DNA of 28,355 bases. Source: Ruminiclostridium sp. (GTDB taxonomy: Bacteria; Bacillota_A; Clostridia; Oscillospirales; Oscillospiraceae). A program made the position numbers and the translations under genes. The notes beneath the pieces are model-generated. The model was not told where the DNA came from, did no database searches, and was given only the letters and a program-made list of their open reading frames with translations. Shown here piece after piece: positions 7,564-14,351 of the stretch; position 1 is the first letter of the stretch; each line of letters begins with the position of its first letter. The stretch is from assembly GCA_017521345.1 (NCBI GenBank), contig JAFXCU010000212.1, positions 1 through 28,355 of the forward strand, written 5' to 3'.

Positions 7564-7598
7564 CAAAAAGCGACCGTTCCGAGGAACGGTCGCTTTTT
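7564..7598 (+). terminator. intrinsic terminator of the GntR/ABC operon
   Basis: AAAAAGCGACCGTTCC and GGAACGGTCGCTTTTTT flank a 2-nt GA loop region. The structure is A-rich on one side and T-rich on the other, so it may serve both the operon and the convergent lrgB. Confidence 0.9.
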
Positions 7599-7600
7599 TC

Positions 7601-8293
7601 TCAATAAAACCCGGCAAACAGATTGGCCAGGACCACGGTCATGAGACCGGCCACCACGGTGGCCAGGCCGCTCATGGCACCCTGGATCTCTCCCATCTCC
7701 ATGGCCCGGGCGGTGCCCACGGCATGGGTGGAGGTACCGATGCCCACCCCCTGGGCGATGGGGTTGGTGATGCGGAAGACCTTGCAGATGAGCTCGGCAA
7801 AGATGTTGCCCAGGACGCCGGTGATGATGATGACCACCACCGTCAGGGACTGGATGCCTCCCAGCTCCTCCGACACGCCGATGCCGATGGCGGTGGTGAT
7901 GGACTTGGGCAGGAGGGTCACATACATGGTGTGGTCCAGGGCAAACAGGATGCACAGCCCCAAAATCACGCACAGGCTGGCCAGGACGCCGGCGGCGATG
8001 CCCAGCAGGACGGCCTTGGCGTTCTTTTTCAGCAGGGAAAACTGCTGGTACAGGGGGACCGCCAGACAGACGGTGGCCGGGGTCAGCAGGTAGCTGATGT
8101 ACCGGGCCCCTTCCATGTAGGTATCATAGTCGATGTGGAACCCCACCAGGAAGGCCACCACCAGGACGATGGCCACCAGCAGGGGATTAAAGAGGGCGAA
8201 CTTCCACCGGCTCCGGAGGAAGACCCCCACCCCGTAGGCCGCCAGGGACAGGGCCATGCCGAAGAACAGGGAATTGGATGCAAACTCAGCCAT
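7601..8293 (-). CDS. lrgB: LrgB/CidB-family membrane protein
   Basis: ATG at 8293 (minus) with a GGAGGAG ribosome site inside lrgA. The 230-residue product has about seven hydrophobic helices. It carries the LrgB hallmarks PKSITTAIGIGVSEELGG (about residues 130-147) and GTSTHAVGTARAMEMG near 185-200. LrgAB/CidAB systems are holin/antiholin-like envelope proteins, and some members transport pyruvate or glycolate-type acids. It overlaps lrgA by 8 nt, which indicates coupled expression. Which of the two physiological roles applies cannot be read from the sequence. Confidence 0.93.
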   Translation of the reverse strand: MAEFASNSLFFGMALSLAAYGVGVFLRSRWKFALFNPLLVAIVLVVAFLVGFHIDYDTYMEGARYISYLLTPATVCLAVPLYQQFSLLKKNAKAVLLGIAAGVLASLCVILGLCILFALDHTMYVTLLPKSITTAIGIGVSEELGGIQSLTVVVIIITGVLGNIFAELICKVFRITNPIAQGVGIGTSTHAVGTARAMEMGEIQGAMSGLATVVAGLMTVVLANLFAGFY

Positions 8294-8657
8294 GGGTCTC
8301 CTCCTCTCCCTTCTTGCTCCGGCGGATGACCCCCTGGGTCACCAGCCCCGCCGAGGCCATCACCGCCACGGTGGAAATCGCCGTGATCACCGCCACCGGC
8401 AGAAGGACGGGCCGGAGAGCCGGCCAGGAGTCCAGCAGACCCACCGCCGCCGGGAGGAAGAGGATGGGCATGATGTCCAGGAGGAAGCGGCTGGTGTCCT
8501 GGATATCGGACACATAAATCACCTTGGTCATGAGGGCCAGGAACATGAGAACGATGCCGTAGATGCTGGCCGGGATGGGCAGGGGGATCAGGTGATATAA
8601 GATCTCTCCCAGGAAGGAAATACCCAGGATGATGCCGAACTGTTTCAGATAGCGCAA
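8286..8657 (-). CDS. lrgA: LrgA/CidA-family holin-like membrane protein
   Basis: The start is TTG at 8657 (minus), with AGAAGGG about 7 nt upstream and no ATG nearby. The 123-residue product has four hydrophobic helices. It shows the CidA/LrgA pattern: FLGEILYHLIPLPIPASIYG near residues 15-34, then DIMPILFLPAAVGLLD near 60-75. It is the usual partner of LrgB and is probably the first gene of a two-gene unit. No LytR-type two-component regulator lies nearby, so its control differs from the staphylococcal model. Confidence 0.9.
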   Translation of the reverse strand: MRYLKQFGIILGISFLGEILYHLIPLPIPASIYGIVLMFLALMTKVIYVSDIQDTSRFLLDIMPILFLPAAVGLLDSWPALRPVLLPVAVITAISTVAVMASAGLVTQGVIRRSKKGEEETHG

Positions 8658-8720
8658 AATGGACCCTTCTTTCTATACGCATTGGCCTCTATTGTAGCCG
8701 TTGGGGCGAAAAATGGCAAG

Positions 8721-8754
8721 AAAAAAGGAGAAGCGAGTTCGCTTCTCCTTTTGG
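8721..8754 (-). terminator. intrinsic terminator downstream of the C39-like gene
   Basis: AAAAGGAGAAGCGA and TCGCTTCTCCTTTT form a near-perfect stem. On the minus strand it ends in TTTTTTC, 10 nt past the stop of the gene at 8765-9460. Confidence 0.9.
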
Positions 8755-8764
8755 ATATTCTGTA

Positions 8765-9460
8765 TCAAGCCTCAGAGATCACGATCAGGTGATCCAGGTG
8801 GGCTGCGGTCTCCTCCTGTTCGCCCAGGGCGGGGAGCAGGTCGGACAGGACGGGGTCGGCAGAGGTCTCGGGCAGCTCGGGGGTAAGCACCAGAGGGCTG
8901 CTGGCTTCCAGGGCCACATCGGGGGTGGTTACAGCCCAGTACTTGTAAGAGTTCTCAATGCGGGTGCCGTGGGCCTGGTCGATGGGGATCCGGGCGTCGG
9001 GCTTATTGGGGGCGGGGTCAGCGCAGTAGAAGACACCGTCGGTGTAGTCGGTGAGGAGAACTGCGTGGGGCACGCCGGGGGCGTGGAGGACGATGCCTTC
9101 GGGGTGTTCCTTCAGCATGTCGATGAGGACCTGACGGTTGGCTTCACCGCCGGGGAGTCTCCCGTGGGAAACCTTCATGCCGTCGTACTGGAACTTGTAG
9201 GGCAGGCCCCGGCCGCCGATCCAGAAGGCCTCCCGGCAGGAAGCCTCGGTGATGGACTGCCAGTCCTGGTCGCCCCGCAGCATGGCGGTTCTTCTGAGCA
9301 TCATGGCGGTGGATGCTAACGTGCAGGTGCCGTTGCGCTCCTGGGTCAGGAACACCTGGTCCTGGTTGACTTCTTCAAAGGTGGCTGCCATGGCCACGGT
9401 GGGGATCATGGTCGCCAACATCAGTACCGTCATCAAAATGCTCAAAATGCGCGCTCGCAT
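8765..9460 (-). CDS. secreted papain-like cysteine peptidase (C39-like fold)
   Basis: ATG at 9460 (minus) with TTGGAGTG upstream. The 231-residue product has a signal peptide (residues 1-26, ending MAMAA). A compact domain follows with FLTQERNGTCTLAS (Cys46 as candidate nucleophile), PHAVLLTDYTDG (His132) and YCADPAPN (Asp148). This Cys...His...Asp arrangement is typical of the Peptidase_C39_2/BtlE-like families found in secreted Firmicutes proteins. The last ~45 residues are acidic and low-complexity. It is monocistronic with its own terminator. It could be an active protease or a noncatalytic domain; substrate is unknown. Confidence 0.75.
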   Translation of the reverse strand: MRARILSILMTVLMLATMIPTVAMAATFEEVNQDQVFLTQERNGTCTLASTAMMLRRTAMLRGDQDWQSITEASCREAFWIGGRGLPYKFQYDGMKVSHGRLPGGEANRQVLIDMLKEHPEGIVLHAPGVPHAVLLTDYTDGVFYCADPAPNKPDARIPIDQAHGTRIENSYKYWAVTTPDVALEASSPLVLTPELPETSADPVLSDLLPALGEQEETAAHLDHLIVISEA

Positions 9461-9489
9461 CGGATCACTCCAAACTTAGTCAAATCAAA

Positions 9490-9551
9490 AGAAAAAAGGC
9501 CAAGGCCTTCGATTGTTACAATCAAGGGGGTTCGCTCGTAACATTTGTTAC
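9490..9551 (-). promoter_or_regulatory. leader with dyads and possible attenuator upstream of the C39-like gene
   Basis: Read on the minus strand, GTAAC-AAAT-GTTAC (9551-9538) and GATTG-TAA-CAATC (9523-9511) are followed by AAGGC-CTTG-GCCTT and a T-run (about 9508-9491). The last looks like a small terminator inside the leader. No clear -35/-10 pair was found. The rest of the 243-bp gap (9552-9703) is AT-rich with nothing else I can name. Confidence 0.4.
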
Positions 9552-9703
9552 CGCTTTGTAATCATAGCATAGAATCCGCCCCTTGGGAACCCTTTTGGGG
9601 CATTTTTTTGCCCGAATTTGTTGCCAATTTGTTAATAATTTTGGTCCTGTCGTCAGGTTGCACAGCCTACCATTTTTGTTCCCATATTATTTTGTGCGAT
9701 TCG

Positions 9704-10501
9704 TCAATTCGCCGAAGAGGCAGGTAGTACCACCGGGTCAAAGGCGGACAGCGCTCCCGCATCCTCCTGCCGGGCCCAGACCCGACCGGGGAAGGAGGCC
9801 AGCAGGGCCGGGTCATGGCCTGGGGACCCCACCACGGAGAGCATCACCGGCCAGTCCAGGGCGGCCTGCTGGAGGGATCGGCAGAGGGGTTCCAGGCCGG
9901 TCTCTTCCCGGGGACAGGAGAGGCCTGTGAGGAGAAGTTCGTCAAAGCCCAGGGCAGCCGCCTCCCGGCAGATCTCTGTCAGGTAGGCCAGGGTATCCTC
10001 TTTGGCCGGGTCCAGCCAGGTCTGGCCTGCCTCATCCACCCAGGGTGATCCGCTCTCCCGCAGGAGGGCCAGGGCCCGGTCCTGTCCGGCCAGGTCGTCG
10101 GCCAGGCAGGAAATCAGGGCCACGGTGTGCAGGTCCTCCCGGGCGGTGAGGGTGCGGATGGCTTCGTTACGGTCCGGGTCTCCCGAGGAGGCTCCCAGGT
10201 CCGCTGCCCGGGGCACCTGGGACACATAGCCCAGGGTCCCGTCCGCCCCCTTCATGGGCAGGATCACCCCCCGGGTCCCTGGAGAGATGGGTTGGTCAGG
10301 GTCTGCCAGATGCAGGAAAGGCCCCTGAAAGAGGGCCTGATCGGCCACCCCCAGGGCAGGCACGGCGGTCATCACCGCCGGTTCCTCAGTCCCCCAGTCG
10401 TCGGGATCCAAGACGCCCCAGGCGCACAGCAGGAGAAAACCCCCGGCCAGCACGCCGGAGAGGCAGAGGAGGCGGAAGCCGAGCTTTTTGACTTCTTTCA
10501 T
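9704..10501 (-). CDS. membrane-anchored DUF4015-like putative glycoside hydrolase
   Basis: The ATG at 10501 (minus) is preceded by GGAAGGAG; the longer open frame would overlap the bofA-like gene. The 265-residue product has one N-terminal transmembrane anchor (about residues 8-28). The barrel-like domain has TRGVILPMKGADGTLGY near 85-100. Later 'PWVDEAGQTWLDP' and 'EICREAAALGFDELLLTGL' recall the W.D..G..W.DP / A..GFDEI.fDY motifs of DUF4015 TIM-barrel proteins. The usual 'DY.RFP' strand is replaced by TGLSCP, so activity is doubtful. It follows YaaL/BofA homologues, possibly as one operon. Confidence 0.6.
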   Translation of the reverse strand: MKEVKKLGFRLLCLSGVLAGGFLLLCAWGVLDPDDWGTEEPAVMTAVPALGVADQALFQGPFLHLADPDQPISPGTRGVILPMKGADGTLGYVSQVPRAADLGASSGDPDRNEAIRTLTAREDLHTVALISCLADDLAGQDRALALLRESGSPWVDEAGQTWLDPAKEDTLAYLTEICREAAALGFDELLLTGLSCPREETGLEPLCRSLQQAALDWPVMLSVVGSPGHDPALLASFPGRVWARQEDAGALSAFDPVVLPASSAN

Positions 10502-10533
10502 AGGCTGTACTCCTTCCAACCCACGTGGGGTCC

Positions 10534-10797
10534 TTATGTACTGAATAACCTTAGCAGCATCAGCAGACCAAACCCCGGGACCCCCAGAAGCCCCAGGATC
10601 AGGGCGTTGAAGAGGTTCACCCCCAACTGCAGTCCCGCCAGGACGCCGCTGTGGGCCCACAGGGCCAGAAAGCCCAGCCCCACCAGGGACCGGGCCAGGA
10701 CCTTCCCCGCCCAGGCCAAAGGCCGGTGGAAGATGGCCAGGAGCAGGACCCCTGCCATGAGCAGGGACAGCCAGGGGCCCTCAAGAAGCCAGGTCAT
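10534..10797 (-). CDS. BofA-like small membrane protein (pro-sigma-K processing inhibitor family)
   Basis: ATG at 10797 (minus), overlapping the upstream YaaL-like gene by 4 nt. The 87-residue product has two to three hydrophobic helices. Its C-terminal signature LGVNLFNALILGLLGVPGFG is characteristic of the BofA family. In Bacillus, BofA holds the SpoIVFB protease inactive during sporulation. In clostridia the family is retained even where the SpoIVFB circuit differs, so the exact role here is uncertain. The yaaL-bofA order matches Bacillus subtilis. Confidence 0.85.
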   Translation of the reverse strand: MTWLLEGPWLSLLMAGVLLLAIFHRPLAWAGKVLARSLVGLGFLALWAHSGVLAGLQLGVNLFNALILGLLGVPGFGLLMLLRLFST

Positions 10798-11006
10798 GGA
10801 CCTTCCCCCTTTTCCAGAGATTTCATCTGCTGCAGCAGATAGGTGTGCTTGGCCCGAAGGGCGCTGATCTCGTACAGGTAGTATTCCAGCAGATCTCCGT
10901 CTGCGGTCTCGTCAAAGCCCGCCCGGGCGGCCCGGAGGGCCCGGTCGGTCTCCTCCAGGCCCTGGCGGAGATGCTGGGCCCGGGTGGGGGTCTTTTCCCT
11001 TGCCAT
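10794..11006 (-). CDS. YaaL-like DUF2508 protein
   Basis: ATG at 11006 (minus) with GGGAGG upstream. The 70-residue product is soluble and helical. DLLEYYLYEISALRAKHTYLLQQ (residues ~38-60) matches the DUF2508/YaaL pattern in which an invariant YY.YEI.AL..K..YLL is followed by a charged tail. It is translationally coupled to the BofA-like gene, as in Bacillus. The recR/dnaX genes that often lie upstream are absent. Function is unknown in the family. Confidence 0.8.
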   Translation of the reverse strand: MAREKTPTRAQHLRQGLEETDRALRAARAGFDETADGDLLEYYLYEISALRAKHTYLLQQMKSLEKGEGP

Positions 11007-11076
11007 GGGTCTGCCTCCCTCGTTTGGTACAGTATATGGATAGCCTGCGCCGGTATGCCGGGATTATGCTAGCTTC

Positions 11077-11103
11077 TGATAAAATGATTCCATCATTTTA
11101 TCA
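11077..11103. promoter_or_regulatory. perfect 11-bp-stem hairpin between divergent genes
   Basis: TGATAAAATGA and TCATTTTATCA pair around a TTCCA loop. There is no adjacent T-run, so an operator is as likely as a transcript structure. It lies between the YaaL-like gene (minus) and the SLH gene (plus). Confidence 0.5.
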
Positions 11104-11138
11104 AGAATCAGTATTATGCAGGAAAGAAAAATATCCCC

Positions 11139-11166
11139 TTTCCAAAATATTTATATATGGTATACT
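11139..11166 (+). promoter_or_regulatory. promoter of the SLH surface protein
   Basis: TTTCCA (11139-11144) and TATACT (11161-11166) are 16 bp apart. A TGG just before the -10 makes it an extended -10 promoter. Confidence 0.5.
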
Positions 11167-11210
11167 AAGGGCATAGGATATCAACCCAACACGCCTGCGA
11201 GGTATTGAAT

Positions 11211-13142
11211 ATGAAGAAACTGCCCCAACGTTCCCTCTCCCTGGTCCTGGCTCTGGTGATGGCTCTGACCCTGACGGTCCCTGCCCTGGCAGCCCCTCCC
11301 ACGGACATCACCGTGGAGCCCCAGTCTGCCTCTCTTACCGTAGGCCAGAGCCTGACCCTCACCGCCACGGTCTCCCCTGAGGATGCAGACACTGACAACC
11401 TGGTCTGGACTTCCTCTGCCCCGGAAGTGGCTTCTGTGTCCCCGGAGGGTGTGATCACTGCCCTGACCGTGGGAACTACCTACATCAAGTATCATCTGGA
11501 TGGCCAGAACACCCCCGCCGGAATCTGCATCATTGCCGTGTCCGAGGCCCCGGTTGTTCTGGACCCTGCCAACGCCCAGCTGGTCCTCTCTGAGACCCAT
11601 CAGACCGTCCAGGGCGGTCAGTACCAGACCAAGACCCTGTTTGCCCCTGACGCCTCCGTCATGAACGGAGAGACCGATGTCACCGGGGACTACACCCTTA
11701 CCTATGGCTGGACCCAGGCGGGCGAAGCCCTGCCGGGTGCCGAGACCACCCTGGTGACCCCTGCCTTCCAGGAGGTCCTGGACCTGACCTGCACCGTCAC
11801 TGCCGTCAGCAAGGCAGATCCTACCCAGGTCCTCACCGCAGACTGTACCTACCGGCTGGAGGTCCTGGCCGGCACCATGATCGAGGCCGTGTCCTATGCC
11901 GCCGAAGGTCCCAAGGTCCTCACCGCCCTCTTTGACCTGGAGGGCAAGCTCTCCCTGGTGGATCAGCTCACCCAGGGCATCGAGGGTTCCCTGGAGACCC
12001 CCGCCATCGACGGTCTGAAGCGGGTGGTGTTCTACCCCGAAACCGTTTCCGGCGCCAACGCAGGCTCTCTGAATGTGAAGGCCAACACCATCTATGCCCT
12101 GGGAGAGACCTCCGGCGAGAAGCTCTCCGACGTGGTCTTCACCCCCGCTATGGAGGGCACCTACACCATCGACTTCATGGCATACGGCACCAAGGCTCAC
12201 TATGGCCAGCTGACCATCACCGTCAGCGGCCAGACCGCCCCCGGGGACGGCGCCATCCGCTGCACCAGCTCCGGCTTTACCTTCTCCGGGGCAGACTTCG
12301 CCTTTGACAGCGCTGCCGACCCTGTGGTGGCCGTGGTCTTTGGCCAGCCTGCCGTGGGCAGCCTCCTGCGGGACTTCACCACAGGCCGCGGCACCCCTGC
12401 CGCCGGGGAGCGGTTCTACATTGACTCCGCCGCCGACGGCAAATACCACGTGTCCACGGTGACCTATCTGCCCGCCCCCGGCTATGCCGGTCTGGTGAAC
12501 CTCCCTGTGACCTACTACACCCGGTCCGGCAAGGCCATCAGCCAGACCATCCTCACCGAGGTCATCAGCAAGACCAGCTCTGACCAGTTCCTGGACGTGA
12601 CCCCCAGCACTGTGGGCACCTGGGCAGCCAACGCCATCGACTTTGCCTATGACTGCGGCCTGATCAAGGGGATCGATGCCACCAGCTTCGGCCCCAACAG
12701 CCCCATGACCCGGGCCCAGCTGGTCACCGTCCTTTACCGGGCCACCGGCAGCCCCCAGGTCACCGTCACCACCAACTTCACCGACCTGGAAGTGGGCAGC
12801 TACTACTACAATGCCGTAGTGTGGGCCAGCCTCAACGGTATCGTCAACGGTGTCAGCGACACCGCCTTTGCCCCCAACACCCCCGTGACCCGTCAGCAGA
12901 TCGCTGCCATCCTCTACCGCTACGCCAAGTTCTCCGGGAACCTGACCGCCAACCAGGGCAGTCTGGAGGCCTTTGAGGACCGCAGCAGCGTGGAGCCCTA
13001 CGCTGTGGAGTCCATGGCCTGGGCTGTGGGCGAGGGGATCATCTCCGGCATCACGGATGACGGAGTCACCATCCTGCTGTCTCCCCAGAGCCAGGCCACC
13101 CGTGCCCAGGTGGCCGTGATGCTCCACCGGTATTTGGTGTGA
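11211..13142 (+). CDS. cell-surface protein with Ig-like (BIG2) domain and three C-terminal SLH domains
   Basis: ATG at 11211; GCGAGG at 11197-11202 is a modest ribosome site. The 643-residue product has a signal peptide (residues 1-27, ending ALAA). Residues about 30-120 form a bacterial Ig-like domain (ITVEPQSASLTVGQSLTLTA..., VWTSSAPEVASVS). The middle has beta-rich repeats without a known signature. Three SLH modules follow from about residue 455, each ending in a TRAQ- or TRQQ-type element (PMTRAQLVTVLYRATG, PVTRQQIAAILYRYAKF, ATRAQVAVMLHRYLV). SLH domains bind pyruvylated secondary wall polymer, so the protein is wall-anchored by its C-terminus. It is monocistronic with a strong terminator. 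Confidence 0.9.
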   Translation: MKKLPQRSLSLVLALVMALTLTVPALAAPPTDITVEPQSASLTVGQSLTLTATVSPEDADTDNLVWTSSAPEVASVSPEGVITALTVGTTYIKYHLDGQNTPAGICIIAVSEAPVVLDPANAQLVLSETHQTVQGGQYQTKTLFAPDASVMNGETDVTGDYTLTYGWTQAGEALPGAETTLVTPAFQEVLDLTCTVTAVSKADPTQVLTADCTYRLEVLAGTMIEAVSYAAEGPKVLTALFDLEGKLSLVDQLTQGIEGSLETPAIDGLKRVVFYPETVSGANAGSLNVKANTIYALGETSGEKLSDVVFTPAMEGTYTIDFMAYGTKAHYGQLTITVSGQTAPGDGAIRCTSSGFTFSGADFAFDSAADPVVAVVFGQPAVGSLLRDFTTGRGTPAAGERFYIDSAADGKYHVSTVTYLPAPGYAGLVNLPVTYYTRSGKAISQTILTEVISKTSSDQFLDVTPSTVGTWAANAIDFAYDCGLIKGIDATSFGPNSPMTRAQLVTVLYRATGSPQVTVTTNFTDLEVGSYYYNAVVWASLNGIVNGVSDTAFAPNTPVTRQQIAAILYRYAKFSGNLTANQGSLEAFEDRSSVEPYAVESMAWAVGEGIISGITDDGVTILLSPQSQATRAQVAVMLHRYLV

Positions 13143-13164
13143 CCACCCTTTCAACATGACAAAC

Positions 13165-13194
13165 GCCCGCAGCCAAAAGGCTGCGGGCTTTTCT
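13165..13194 (+). terminator. intrinsic terminator of the SLH protein gene
   Basis: GCCCGCAGCC and GGCTGCGGGC flank an AAAA loop and run into TTTTC. Confidence 0.93.
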
Positions 13195-13200
13195 TTGGTT

Positions 13201-13293
13201 GGGAGCAATCCCCCGCCATGTAGGGACTGGTCTTGACCAGTCCGCCCGTTCCCGCACCACGTCGGCAAATTCGGGAACCCATCTGATTGCCGA
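13201..13293. repeat. nested-palindrome intergenic repeat remnant
   Basis: GGACTGGTC/GACCAGTCC (13224-13243), GTTCCCG/CGGGAAC (13248-13278) and TCGGCAA/TTGCCGA (13262-13293) form overlapping dyads. No gene is present. Confidence 0.5.
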
Positions 13294-13295
13294 AA

Positions 13296-13329
13296 AGCCC
13301 CACCCCGGCTTGTGGGCCGGGGTGGGGCT
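13296..13329 (-). terminator. intrinsic terminator of the XRE/membrane protein operon
   Basis: AGCCCCACCCCGGC pairs with GCCGGGGTGGGGCT. On the minus strand the stem runs into TTTT, 8 nt past the stop at 13337. Confidence 0.85.
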
Positions 13330-13336
13330 AAAAGAG

Positions 13337-13630
13337 TTACCCTGTAAATCCAAACCACAGGAAAAGAGCCAGGGCAATCAGACCCATGACCAACCCCATC
13401 CACAGATAGGGCTTTTCTTCATATTTGTGGTACTTATAGAAGAGTTGGGCCCCAGCCCCAATGAACAGAAGGGCCAGACTGCCCTTCCAGGCGGGATTTC
13501 CCTTAACTAGACAGAGGATGGTCAGCACCTGGGTAGCGGCAGTTAGAAAGCCCAAGGACCAGCTCTCAGATTGGACCTGAATCTCTCGGTCTCGCTCGTC
13601 TCTTATGGGGCGGGTTCTCTTTTCAGTCAT
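13337..13630 (-). CDS. small membrane protein paired with an XRE regulator
   Basis: Of two in-frame ATGs (13639 and 13630), the second is preferred because GGAGG lies 9 nt upstream, which gives an 8-nt overlap with the regulator. The 97-residue product has a charged N-terminus (TEKRTRPIRDERDREIQVQSES split over residues 2-24) and about three hydrophobic helices. Such DUF6442-like proteins are common partners of very short XRE regulators in Firmicutes. No function is established. Confidence 0.7.
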   Translation of the reverse strand: MTEKRTRPIRDERDREIQVQSESWSLGFLTAATQVLTILCLVKGNPAWKGSLALLFIGAGAQLFYKYHKYEEKPYLWMGLVMGLIALALFLWFGFTG

Positions 13631-13847
13631 AGGGTGCATCCTCCATTTCTTTGTTTTCTGCCAGGCAGCACAGCTCCTCCACGGACACCCCGAAGACCAG
13701 GGCCATCCGGTAGGCCAGCATCAGGGAGGGGCTGTACTGCCCTTTCTCAATGGAGATGATGGTTCGGGAAGACACCCGGACCAGGTCGGCCAGCTGCTGC
13801 TGGGTCATGTTGGCTGCGGTGCGCAGCTCTTTCACTTTGGTTTTCAT
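13623..13847 (-). CDS. short XRE-family helix-turn-helix regulator
   Basis: The ATG at 13847 (minus) has AAGGAGAAG upstream; the longer open frame would start within the operator. The 74-residue product is almost only a Cro/CI-type HTH: MKTKVKELRTAANMTQQQLAD, then VSSRTIISIEKGQYSPSL and FGVSVEELC. It is coupled to a small membrane protein. Tandem GAAG....CTTC dyads just downstream of its consensus promoter are likely autoregulatory sites. Confidence 0.9.
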   Translation of the reverse strand: MKTKVKELRTAANMTQQQLADLVRVSSRTIISIEKGQYSPSLMLAYRMALVFGVSVEELCCLAENKEMEDAPYD

Positions 13848-13866
13848 GTGGCTTCTCCTTGGATAT

Positions 13867-13894
13867 GAAGTAAACTTCATGTGAAGCTAACTTC
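13867..13894 (-). promoter_or_regulatory. two tandem operator dyads of the XRE regulator
   Basis: GAAGTAAACTTC (13867-13878) and GAAGCTAACTTC (13883-13894) are 16 bp centre to centre. They lie between the -10 box and the start codon. Binding by the adjacent regulator is inferred. Confidence 0.65.
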
Positions 13895-13923
13895 ATATTA
13901 TCATGGGGCAGGTCCTTTGTCAA
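13895..13923 (-). promoter_or_regulatory. consensus promoter of the XRE operon
   Basis: On the minus strand TTGACA (13923-13918) and TAATAT (13900-13895) are 17 bp apart. The -10 box abuts the tandem dyads. Confidence 0.8.
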
Positions 13924-13956
13924 GGCCTTTGAAGGTCTACCCTTTTTTGTCGAACT

Positions 13957-13966
13957 GTGGTATAAT
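13957..13966 (+). promoter_or_regulatory. extended -10 promoter of zapA
   Basis: TGGTATAAT lies about 45 bp upstream of the zapA start; there is no good -35. It lies about 35 bp from the divergent XRE promoter. Confidence 0.55.
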
Positions 13967-14010
13967 TCATTATTACCCAAAATTCGACCCTCTCAAGGAG
14001 GTATATTCAT

Positions 14011-14337
14011 ATGGCAAACCGTGTCAATATCCGCATCCGCAACCAGAACTACCCCATCCTGGCCGAGGAGGACGAGGGCTACATCCAGGCCTGCGCCGAC
14101 ATCCTCAACAAGGAGATGGACGCCGCCATGGACGGTACCCTGCTGTCCATGAGTGAAGGGGCCGTCCTGGCCGGCCTGAACCTGGCCGACAAGCTCCAGA
14201 AGGAGCGGGGGGTCTCTGACAACCTCCGGGGCCAGCTGAAGGAGGCCCTGGACGAAAACGCCCGCCTGGCCCGGGAGCTCACCGAGCTCAAGCGGCTGAC
14301 CAAGAAGGCCGCCAAGGAGTCCAAGGAAAAGAAGTAA
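14011..14337 (+). CDS. zapA: cell division protein ZapA
   Basis: ATG at 14011 with CAAGGAGGT about 10 nt upstream. The 108-residue product starts with the ZapA fold (VNIRIRNQNYPILAEEDEGY, near residues 4-23; then ADILNKEMDAAM). A long coiled coil (about residues 60-100, LQKERGVSDNLRGQLKEAL) and a lysine-rich tail follow. ZapA bundles FtsZ filaments at the division ring. It is followed 14 nt later by a U32-family gene, an arrangement also common in other clostridia. Confidence 0.9.
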   Translation: MANRVNIRIRNQNYPILAEEDEGYIQACADILNKEMDAAMDGTLLSMSEGAVLAGLNLADKLQKERGVSDNLRGQLKEALDENARLARELTELKRLTKKAAKESKEKK

Positions 14338-14351
14338 GGAAGGAGAGACCC

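Noticed and set aside
8286..8293. Frameshift between lrgA and lrgB
   Set aside because: The 8-nt overlap is normal coupling: both frames are complete, and lrgB has its own ribosome site.
11181..13403. 740-codon open frame on the minus strand
   Set aside because: It lies antisense to the SLH protein gene, has no ribosome site and has a low-complexity Gly/Val/His composition typical of an antisense shadow in GC-rich DNA.
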